DNA of 14,270 nt from Rhodobiaceae bacterium (GTDB taxonomy: Bacteria > Pseudomonadota > Alphaproteobacteria > Micropepsales > Micropepsaceae). A program made the translations under genes and the position numbers. Numbering within the stretch: position 1 is the first letter of the stretch; each line of letters begins with the position of its first letter. The stretch lies in the NCBI GenBank assembly GCA_009885515.1, contig VFKO01000359.1:1-14270 (forward strand), read 5' to 3'. Shown here piece by piece: positions 9,018 to 14,270 of the stretch. Under the pieces are notes generated by a model. It saw only the letters and a program-made list of their open reading frames with translations, did no database searches and was not told where the DNA came from.

Positions 9018-9515
9018 TCAACTGAATGAGGTTGCGAACAATTGCGTTTCCGGAAGCACCGCAAGTCCGCCAAAAGCGATAGCAATGCCGTAAGGAATGA
9101 CCGAACCGCCCCGGGTAAAACGAAGAAACCAGTCCATCGGCACCCCGAATTTTGCCACCCAGCGCGCACCCAGAAGAATGAACGCAAGGACACCGCCGGC
9201 TACAACAACAGTCAGCAGATAAACGCCAACCGACGACATCCCCATATAAAGCGAGACCGCCGCAAAAAATTTCGCATCGCCCCCGCCAATCCAATGAAAG
9301 GCAAAAAGCACCATTCCCGCGATAAGCGCGCCTAAGCCGACAGCCGCGTGCACACCGGTATCGCCCAAGCTCAAGCCGGTCGCCAACGCAACGACAGGAA
9401 ATAGCCCGAACAACACGCCTGACAGCCAATTGGGAATGGTGAGTGTAGCCGCGTCATACACCGCAGCGACGATGATGATGGCGCCGACCACGGTCAGCAG
9501 CATTGGCACAAACAT
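9018..9515 (-). CDS. cpaA: Prepilin peptidase CpaA (TadV)
   Basis: This small A24-family aspartic membrane peptidase removes the leader from the Flp prepilin. From the chosen start it is 165 residues, nearly all membrane helix. The first catalytic Asp is at 21 (VYDAATLTIPNW) and the second is in GGGD at 77-80 (WIGGGDAKF), followed by several hydrophobic helices. A TTG at 9537-9539 would add eight residues. I prefer ATG 9513-9515 because it has GGAG 10 bases upstream and the TTG has none. It lies in the same direction as flp but beyond a strong terminator, so its expression needs read-through or its own promoter. Confidence 0.93.
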   Translation of the reverse strand: MFVPMLLTVVGAIIIVAAVYDAATLTIPNWLSGVLFGLFPVVALATGLSLGDTGVHAAVGLGALIAGMVLFAFHWIGGGDAKFFAAVSLYMGMSSVGVYLLTVVVAGGVLAFILLGARWVAKFGVPMDWFLRFTRGGSVIPYGIAIAFGGLAVLPETQLFATSFS

Positions 9516-9525
9516 GAGTAGCAAA

Positions 9526-9529
9526 CTCC
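9526..9529 (-). promoter_or_regulatory. Shine-Dalgarno that decides the cpaA start
   Basis: GGAG on the minus strand is 10 bases before ATG 9513-9515. The alternative TTG at 9537-9539 has no purine-rich stretch at a proper distance, so the ATG start is favoured. Confidence 0.55.
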
Positions 9530-9594
9530 AGTCCGGCAAGGATTAGGAAGTTCAACCTAAGTTCGCGCAGTTACTGCCGACTTAATCCCGTCCC

Positions 9595-9630
9595 AAAAAA
9601 AATGCCAGCGCACGAACCCGTGCACTGGCA
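9595..9630 (-). terminator. Rho-independent terminator after flp
   Basis: Read on the minus strand, a 12 bp stem (9630-9619 with 9614-9603, one G-U pair) closes a GGTT loop and is followed by eight T (9602-9595). It lies 47 bases past the flp stop and before cpaA. It should let the pilin be made in large excess over the machinery while allowing limited read-through. The structure is seen; the attenuation role is inference. Confidence 0.9.
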
Positions 9631-9677
9631 CTTTCAGATCACAACTCTGACGAGCCCCTCGCGGCGCCCGCCCACCT

Positions 9678-9839
9678 TTACAGGGCCGTATCAACCGCCG
9701 TAAACGTTGAGGTGAGTTTACCACCGACCGCCGTTACGGCGCCGATAATTGCAACAGCAATCAACGCGGCGATCAAGCCGTATTCAATGGCGGTTGCACC
9801 AGATTCGTCATTCATAAAGCGAGAAATAAAGCGGCTCAT
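9678..9839 (-). CDS. Flp-family type IVb major pilin
   Basis: This 53-residue prepilin is MSRFISRFMNDESG followed by a hydrophobic mature N-terminus. CpaA should cut after Gly14, leaving ATAIEYGLIAALIAVA, with the conserved Glu at +5 and Tyr at +6 of the mature protein. That is the hallmark of Flp/PilA pilins of the Tad class. The mature protein is a single helix and a short hydrophilic tail, polymerised into the pilus. ATG 9837-9839 has a near-perfect AAGGAGG (9851-9845) at 5 bases, which fits high expression. It is the first gene of the minus-strand cluster and is followed by a strong terminator. The pilin is too short for many gene finders but is unmistakable. Confidence 0.96.
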   Translation of the reverse strand: MSRFISRFMNDESGATAIEYGLIAALIAVAIIGAVTAVGGKLTSTFTAVDTAL

Positions 9840-10174
9840 TGAGGCCTCCTTCAAGTGACACCACTACACCAGTTCACCGAGACGAGTTGATCCCGCCTCT
9901 TGTAAACATAGGTGATGCTACCCAAGACCGATGAACAGATGATTAATACGACAGGACATAGCCTGAAACTGCTCGATACCTGAAGTTATACTACAGTCAT
10001 GTTTAAACAAGTGTAACCAAAAAAAGCAAAATCAAATTATTTTACTATAAGACGACTCATTCCGAGAGAGCGAGCGCTCGAGCCGGTTCGCCAATTCAAA
10101 TACGGTTCAGACATCTTTAATCGCTTTCAGGCACCCTGCCTTCAGGCCTAAGACCAACGAATGCGGAGTATTTT
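9840..10174. promoter_or_regulatory. Divergent control region between flp and the secretin-N-domain gene
   Basis: These 335 gene-free bases separate two divergent genes and must hold both promoters. The centre (about 9980-10055) is AT-rich, with long A/T runs and a TATAAG at 10046-10051. A perfect 10-base palindrome, CGAGCGCTCG, lies at 10071-10080. I cannot assign -35/-10 pairs with confidence. A TTAA-N7-TAAC at 10003-10017 resembles a CtrA site but is off by one position. Both the palindrome and that motif are only candidates for regulator binding. Confidence 0.5.
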
Positions 10175-10663
10175 ATGCAAGCCCTGCGCGTCACTTTGTT
10201 TGCAGTTACGGCACTGGCCGCGGCAACAGTGTCAACTTCAGCCATGGCAGATGGCATGAAGCCTACAACTGCCGCCCATCTAACAGTCCCTTACGATCAG
10301 GCGACCGCCATCCACCTCGACCAGCCCGCGAAAACCGTCGTGGTTGGCAACGCCTCGATCGCCGAAGCCTTGCTGGTCAATGACAAGACGATCTATGTCC
10401 AAGGCCGCTTGTTCGGCAACACCAACGTCATTGCGCTCGATGCGAACGGAACCGAAATCCTGAACACCCAAATCACCGTCGGCACGGTGAACCTGGCTCA
10501 GGTCACGTTGTATCGCGGCAATCAACAACACAATCTGGCCTGCTCGCCCCGTTGTGAACGCACCGTCACGATGGGCGACGCCGACGTTGATATTCACATT
10601 AAAAACGGCAGCGGCAAAATGGAAGTCGGCAAAGCCGGCAGCGACCTTTCGACGAAGCCGTAA
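10175..10663 (+). CDS. Secreted protein resembling the pilus secretin N-terminal domain
   Basis: This 162-residue protein has a signal peptide (1-25, cut after SAMA). It is followed by a domain like the N-terminal domain of CpaC-type secretins (about 36-105). The order matches CpaC residues 50-120: a start strand (HLTVPYDQATAIHLDQP), a VVVGNASIAEALLV segment and a beta strand near DKTIYVQGRLFGNTNVIALD. No secretin barrel follows. Two cysteines (123 and 127, CSPRC) could form a disulfide or bind a ligand. ATG 10175 has GGAG 8 bases upstream. The gene is divergent from flp. Proteins of this kind occur beside alphaproteobacterial Tad loci. A role as secretin accessory is inference from the domain and position. 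The frame is intact. Confidence 0.85.
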   Translation: MQALRVTLFAVTALAAATVSTSAMADGMKPTTAAHLTVPYDQATAIHLDQPAKTVVVGNASIAEALLVNDKTIYVQGRLFGNTNVIALDANGTEILNTQITVGTVNLAQVTLYRGNQQHNLACSPRCERTVTMGDADVDIHIKNGSGKMEVGKAGSDLSTKP

Positions 10664-10683
10664 GCGCACCAATACAACAATCG

Positions 10684-10843
10684 CTGTCATCCCGTGCGCG
10701 ATGCGGCACTCTTGTGCCGCTTCGCAGACACGGGACCCACCCGGGGTTCGACGCAAGTAAAAAGCGGCGGCATTTAACCTCGTATGGGCCACGTGTCTGC
10801 GGCGCAGCATGAAGGATGCTGCGACGCACGCACGGGGTGACAG
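10684..10843. repeat. Nested palindromic element, about 160 bp
   Basis: The outer arms 10684-10698 and 10829-10843 are inverted copies (14 of 15). Inside are a 7 bp hairpin (10703-10709 with 10714-10720), a long stem (10723-10739 with 10785-10801, 15 of 17, ten of them uninterrupted) and a second 7 bp hairpin (10804-10810 with 10816-10822). Folded, this gives a branched cruciform-like shape. It begins 20 bases after the preceding stop and so may also end that transcript. It carries no open reading frame of its own that looks coding. It is probably an intergenic repeat or small non-autonomous mobile unit; copy number in the genome is unknown. Confidence 0.75.
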
Positions 10844-10894
10844 AGTTTCTAATAGTGCGTAACTGAGCGAATATTTGTGTGCATGCAGTTGCCT

Positions 10895-11038
10895 TCGTCA
10901 TGGCCGGACTCTTGACCCGGCCATCCAGCCGGCTCGCGTCGGCGAGACGAATAGAAGTGCACTCTTCAAGCAGAGCGCCATTCCGTTGCATAGACACGCA
11001 ACGACTGGGTGGCCGGGTCAAGAGCCCGGCCATGACGA
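10895..11038. repeat. Inverted pair of REP-like hairpins (REPIN-like doublet)
   Basis: Two 34-base units, 10895-10928 and 11005-11038, are inverted copies with two differences, separated by 76 bases. Each is itself a hairpin. The second has an 8 bp stem TGGCCGGG/CCCGGCCA (11010-11017 with 11025-11032) and a 7-base loop. The first has the same stem with one mismatch (10901-10908 with 10916-10923). Similar 'catggccgggctcttgacccggcca' elements are, from general knowledge, scattered through intergenic DNA of many alphaproteobacteria. Together with the palindrome before it, this accounts for most of the gene-free stretch 10664-11118. Confidence 0.8.
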
Positions 11039-11118
11039 GCATGAGAAGTGTGGACTCGCTGCCAAGCGATAATGAGTGTTCCAATTGAACGAAACGCGCT
11101 CTAGATGACATCCCTCGA

Positions 11119-12106
11119 CTACTGGCTTAGCCGCAAGTTCGAGAGATCCTGCGCCATCGCCGTGAATACATTCTCGAGATCCGCAGACGACGGTGACTCG
11201 AAATAGACGACGCACACGCCTGCATCAGGTTCTTTGCCCGTTGCGCGTTTTCCTGTAACAGAATGGCATAGACCCGTATCCCCGCCTCTTTGATGCGCGC
11301 GCAAACCGCTTCCGTACGAACATCCTGCTCTGTTTCGGCCGTAGCAGCGCTCGTGGTCCCAAGTTGATTGCGGATGAGGTAATTATAGGCAGTGTACTTC
11401 GACTGGTGCCACGTGTTGTTGGACTCCACCGTGTTCAACCCGTCAGTCAACAACACCAGCGCCTTCTGCCAATCAGGATTGTCATAGGCCACACCCTCTG
11501 TATAGGGCGCGCTTGGTGAAAGTGTCCGCCACCCCCACCCCGCGCCGATCGCCACATGCGTATAGCCGGTAGCGATCATGCCGTTGACATAGGCCTGCAA
11601 CGCACCCCGGTTGTTGGTCAGCGGCAAAATCTTCTGCATGTTGCAGTCTTTATTGGGTTGGGTCAGGCTCTTTCCTGCATACTTGGAGGACCGCTTCAAA
11701 CGCGTATCCTGATTGCCTAAAACACCGTCTGAAACATAGGTAGTGTATCCGCTGTAAGCCGAGCCATCCGGTCCATCGAGATCAAAATATGGCACCCATC
11801 GCTTGTCAGGCGCTCCGGCACTCGGCGCATCGTCGGTTTCCTCCAATCCTCCAGGCCGCGCCTCGAGGCAGCCGCCCCAGCTTTTGTTGGTCATCGTCGC
11901 CAAAACGGCAAACGCGTATTTGTTGTTATCGAAGTTGTGACGGGCAGTACTCGATAGACCTTTGATATCCATCCAGCCATTGTTGAGAAATGTATTGGTG
12001 TCCACTTTCACCGTTTGCGAAAATGGCACCAACGACATCTTCAAGTGAGAGGATGCAGCGTTGACACCGAACAGAATGTCGATCAACTTCGACGTCGCAG
12101 TCTTTA
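11119..12106 (-). pseudogene. tadG: tadG-like pilus protein remnant: 5' end missing, 3' frameshift
   Basis: About 329 residues of a TadG-type protein remain. They begin at LKTATSKLIDILFG, a conserved mid-protein position. They continue through a von Willebrand A-like segment containing KALVLLTDGLNT, which holds a metal-site-region Asp, and end with SSADLENVFTAMAQDLSNLRLSQ at TAG 11121-11119. The N-terminal transmembrane helix and the expected DxSxS start of the A domain are absent; an IS5-family element occupies that side. Near 11205-11207 one base is missing. Upstream the frame reads NLMQACASS; downstream YFESPS resumes one base out of phase. Uncorrected, the frame runs into an unrelated Arg-rich tail ending at 11127. 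TadG proteins bridge the envelope or cap the pilus. This copy cannot make one. Confidence 0.85.
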
Positions 12107-12124
12107 AGAGTCTGTCCGGAGACT

Positions 12125-12963
12125 TTAGCCCGGATTGCATAGTTTTCTGAGCATGAGCCGAATTGAAGCGAGGCGCAAGAATGCCAGCGCCCTGCGATTG
12201 AGGTTCTCCCAATCTTTGGCGAGCCTTCGGCAGCGATTGATCCATGCGATGGTTCGCTCGACAATCCAGCGTTTGGGCAGGACTACGAAGCCTTTGGCGC
12301 GATCCGAGCGCTTGACGATTTCAACGCTGAGATCAGGATGCGTTTTTACCAGGGCGTCTGCGAACAGCGGCCCTTGGTAGGCACTGTCAGCAAAGAGCTT
12401 GTTCAGAAACGGATAGGCGCCGAACAAACTCGCCATGACAAGAATGCCGCCATCGCGATCTTGAATATCGGCCGGATGAACGACGGCGTGGAGCAGGAGG
12501 CCTAGCGTATCGACAAGAATATGGCGCTTCTTGCCTTTGATCTTCTTGCCCGCATCGTAACCTGGCGGATCGATCGAGGCCCCCCTTTTTCGGCGCTCTT
12601 GACGCTTTGGCCGTCGATGATCGCTGCAGTCGGACAGGCGTCGCGCTGCTCTTGTTCCCGGCACTTTTCATAAAGTGCGTGATGGATGACATCCAGCGTG
12701 CCATCCCAGGTCCACAGATCAAAATAGTCGTAGATCGTGCTTCTCGGCGGCAAATCCTTTGGGATCGCGCGCCACTGACAACCCGTCGATAGAACGTGCA
12801 TCAGGCCATTCATCACCTCACGCATGATCACCGTTCGCTTACCTCCACAGGGTTTGCCGGCTGGGATCAATGGTGCAACCAACGCCCATTCGTCGTCACT
12901 CAGATCGCTTGGATAGCGCAATTTGCTGCGGTCGTAACGGGCGCGGTTCCTGCTCGTCCACAT
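12125..12963 (-). CDS. IS5-family transposase made by -1 frameshift (two frames)
   Basis: Frame A runs from ATG 12963-12961 (AAGGAGG 6 bases upstream) and alone gives 153 residues ending at 12502. It carries the N-terminal domain (SDLSDDEWALVAPLIP) and the first catalytic Asp (AIIDGQSVKS). Frame B ends at TAA 12127-12125. It holds the second Asp (LFADSAYQG) and the Glu of RWIVERTIAWINRCRRLAKDWE, the Y/R-E-K region of IS5 enzymes. A shift back by one base at the A5G6 tract (12590-12580) joins them as ...SAEKGG-ASIDPPGYDAGKK... and gives about 279 residues, the normal size. All three catalytic residues are present, so the element may be active. A TTG at 12984 extends frame A but lies upstream of the good ribosome site. 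Confidence 0.88.
12580..12590 (-). other. A5G6 slippage site in the transposase gene
   Basis: On the coding strand the tract AAAAAGGGGGG precedes CCTCG. Frame A reads GAA AAA GGG GGG. Moving back one base there enters frame B as GCC TCG ATC GAT. This restores the conserved GG-(x)-IDP-GYDAGKK join. Ribosomal or transcriptional slippage at the G run would serve. The tract and frames are seen; programmed use is inferred from the IS5 family habit. Confidence 0.65.
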
Positions 12964-13030
12964 CGGTGGCCTCCTTCGAATCAAGCCACCACTCTTGAGT
13001 CACAAGTGATTCATATGATTCAACAACTCT

Positions 13031-13341
13031 CCGAACGGACACTTATCTGTGAGCGGACATTTCCAATCCTGAGTTGTGATGGAAGGTTGATGGTTGACGT
13101 CCGCCGCTTCGACGGATTCAACATGGTTGCATCTCCGGCAGCGCTGGATGGCAATGGCAACTTGGCCGGCAACACCCAGTTTTGAAGGGGAGCCGCCGGC
13201 GACGTCATTGTTTTGCGCGCTTACTATTCCTGGCCCATGTTGACGCCGGTAGCCACCAGCTTTTCGGACATGCCCTCAGGCAGCCGTTTATTGTCGGCCT
13301 CGGCCGCATTTCGCAACGAACCCTTCGTCATTGGAAACTGA
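13031..13341 (+). pseudogene. TadE-like pseudopilin remnant: 5' end missing, internal TGA
   Basis: The frame is TadE-like from about CERTFPILSCDGRLMVDVRRF (13048 onward). It continues through FNMVASPAALDGNGNL, then GAAGDVIVLRAYYSWPMLTP and finally SRLLSASAAFRNEPFVIGN, ending at TGA 13339-13341. The C-terminal order (vDVR strand, GDV-V-Y-WP, AAFRNEPF) is characteristic of alphaproteobacterial TadE/TadG-family proteins. The N-terminal pilin-like helix is missing because the reading frame begins at the IS edge. An in-frame TGA at 13183-13185 splits the remainder, with clear homology-like sequence on both sides in the same frame. TadE proteins are pseudopilins processed by the prepilin peptidase and needed for assembly. 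The next gene starts 9 bases later, so they were one operon. Confidence 0.85.
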
Positions 13342-13350
13342 GGCAGCGTC

Positions 13351-13885
13351 ATGAAATTCTTCCAGAGATTTCACAAATCTGACGACGATGTGTCGGCGAT
13401 TGAATTTGCCTTCATCCTGCCCCGTGATGGTCATGATGTTTCTGGGCGTTGTCGAAGTATCAAACTACGTTATGGCCGCCCGGCGTGTTGCCAGTGTTGC
13501 CTCTACGACTGCCGACCTCGTCGCCCAGGATACCTACATCGGCGACGACGAAATGGACGACGTCATGGGCGCGCTCAACGTGATTCTGGCGCCATTGAGT
13601 TCTTCAAACGCCACCTTTGTGATTACCTCGGTCGTGATGGATGCCGATGGCACCAAACGCGTTGCCTGGAGCGATGCGATGCACGCAACGCCCAGAGTCG
13701 TTAATTCCGTCGTCTCTGACAATGAATTTCCCGACGATCTGATTACACCATTTCAAGGTGCCATCATGACAGAAATAGAATTTGGCTATGATCCGATATT
13801 CGCGGATTTTTTGTCACGCACCGACATTCAAGACACGCTTTGCATGAAACCGCGTCGCTCACTGACCGTTCAACGCGGAAACTGA
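13351..13885 (+). pseudogene. Second TadE-like pseudopilin gene with one-base frameshift
   Basis: It starts at ATG 13351 with a typical TadE/TadF N-terminus: MKFFQRFHKSDDDVSAIEFAF, then ILP. The reading frame then slips at four Cs, 13420-13423. Removing one C gives ILPVMVMMFLGVVEVSNYVMAARRV, a standard TadE membrane helix with its Glu. The frame then stays open through DLVAQD, FGYDPIFADFL and KPRRSLTVQRGN to TGA 13883-13885, about 177 residues in all. As given, translation from the ATG follows an unrelated frame after residue 24. Apart from the one base the gene is complete. It could be a recent lesion, a phase-variable tract (short for that), or a sequencing error. Confidence 0.85.
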
Positions 13886-13981
13886 TCGCAAAACTTACGC
13901 ACTCTTTACTTGTCGCGTTTAGCGTAGCTTCAGACAAACGCAATTGGGCAAGCGCCGCTTGGCGGGAGCAAGAAAAAAGTA

Positions 13982-14203
13982 ATGACCACCGCGCACACGA
14001 CGCAGTCGACACCAAACCCATCTCCACATTCGGTCGCCGAAGGTCTCTTGACCGAAGCCGGCGAACTTGACGCGCTTCATGTCGGTCTCAAGCGCCATGT
14101 TGCTGCATGGGTCGCGGCGCACGAAACTGCCGTCACCAGCCTCGCCGCCATCCTCGGTCGGATGGACTCAATTCTGGAACGCATCGAACGCAATCGCCGT
14201 TAA
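13982..14203 (+). CDS. Small protein of unknown function
   Basis: An ATG-to-TAA frame of 73 residues. The first 20 residues are Thr/Ser/Pro-rich. The rest (about 21-73) looks helical, with heptad-like spacing in LKRHVAAWVAAHETAVTSLAAI and a basic end, RIERNRR. There is no signal peptide or membrane helix, and no family that I recognise. The nearest Shine-Dalgarno-like GGGAG is 13 bases from the ATG, which is poor. It follows the broken tadE-like gene by 96 bases on the same strand and could be read from the same transcript. No other frame here looks better. It may be a real short gene or chance. Confidence 0.38.
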   Translation: MTTAHTTQSTPNPSPHSVAEGLLTEAGELDALHVGLKRHVAAWVAAHETAVTSLAAILGRMDSILERIERNRR

Positions 14204-14270
14204 CGAATTGTTGTTTCTCTCCACTGTGGCCGCTGTGTCCCTTACACTAGGGTAACGAATCGCAGCATGC

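Larger units (their letters stand above)
12107..13030 (-). mobile_element. IS5-family insertion sequence, about 924 bp
   Basis: The span contains a full two-frame DDE transposase. Both ends begin AGAGT when read inwards (12107-12111, and 13030-13026 on the minus strand), followed by a loosely similar TGT. The terminal repeats are therefore short or imperfect, and the ends are accurate only to a few bases. The ends were also bounded by where flanking tadG (12106) and tadE (13031) homology stops. Size and frameshifted organisation fit the IS427-like group of IS5. No matching target duplication is visible (TTTA on one side, CCGA on the other). The flanks are parts of two different genes, which is unexpected for simple insertion. 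Confidence 0.8.

Noticed and set aside
9516..9539. Upstream TTG start adding eight residues to CpaA
   Set aside because: No ribosome-binding sequence at a proper distance, while the ATG at 9513-9515 has GGAG 10 bases upstream.
10003..10017. CtrA-like TTAA-N7-TAAC in the flp control region
   Set aside because: The second half should be TTAA(C) after seven bases; here the core is one position short. Such partial matches are common in AT-rich DNA.
10599..11111. A 170-residue minus-strand frame across the intergenic repeats
   Set aside because: It runs through both palindromic repeats, has no recognisable domain or ribosome site, and is explained by GC-rich repeat sequence.
10664..11118. Possible CRISPR or new defence element in the repeat-rich intergenic stretch
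   Set aside because: The repeats are inverted, only two units of one kind, with no regular spacers and no cas-like or defence genes nearby.
11127..12245. A continuous 372-residue frame beginning inside the IS and covering the tadG remnant
   Set aside because: Its first part is antisense or out-of-frame IS sequence and its last part is a frameshifted tail. It is a chance fusion and not a gene.
12796..13185. A 129-residue plus-strand frame starting inside the IS
   Set aside because: Only its last ~50 residues are TadE-like; the first part is antisense to the transposase. Treated as the tadE remnant from the IS edge.

Overview
The window is an alphaproteobacterial Tad/Flp type IVc pilus locus. 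The gene set and order (flp, cpaA, cpaB, cpaC, cpaD, cpaE, cpaF, tadB, tadC) match the Caulobacter/Rhizobiales arrangement. The moderately high GC and the REP-like hairpins built on 'catggccgggctcttgacccggcca' also fit an alphaproteobacterium, probably of the Rhizobiales (Hyphomicrobiales) type. That narrower placement is inference, and I cannot name a genus.

Layout. (1) Positions 3-1085, plus strand: the 3' part of a TPR lipoprotein gene (tadD-like), ending at a bidirectional terminator. (2) Positions 1160-9839, minus strand: a nine-gene set running from flp down to tadC. It encodes the pilin, prepilin peptidase, periplasmic factor CpaB, secretin CpaC, lipoprotein CpaD, localisation ATPase-like CpaE/TadZ, motor ATPase CpaF/TadA and the two inner-membrane platform proteins TadB and TadC. 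All nine reading frames look intact. A strong terminator after flp separates abundant pilin expression from the machinery genes. (3) Positions 9840-10174: an AT-rich divergent control region, then a plus-strand gene for a small secreted protein resembling the N-terminal domain of the pilus secretin. (4) Positions 10664-11118: no gene, but a ~160 bp nested palindrome and an inverted pair of REP-like hairpins. (5) Positions 11119-13885: the TadE/TadG module, damaged throughout. A headless, frameshifted tadG (minus strand) and a headless tadE with an in-frame stop (plus strand) abut opposite ends of one IS5-family element. A second tadE-like gene follows with a one-base frameshift. (6) Positions 13982-14203: a possible small gene of unknown function.

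How the parts work together: Flp prepilin is cleaved by CpaA, polymerised by CpaF with TadB/TadC, positioned by CpaE/TadZ, and exported through the CpaC secretin with CpaB, CpaD and the TadD lipoprotein. TadE- and TadG-type proteins are pseudopilins or minor components needed for assembly in other systems. Here the core looks intact while all three visible TadE/G genes are broken. Either the pilus is being lost, intact paralogues lie elsewhere, or the lesions are partly sequence errors.

I found no convincing new biological system. The most informative observations are the IS junction between two headless genes, the layered decay of the minor-pilin module, and the structured repeats beside it.
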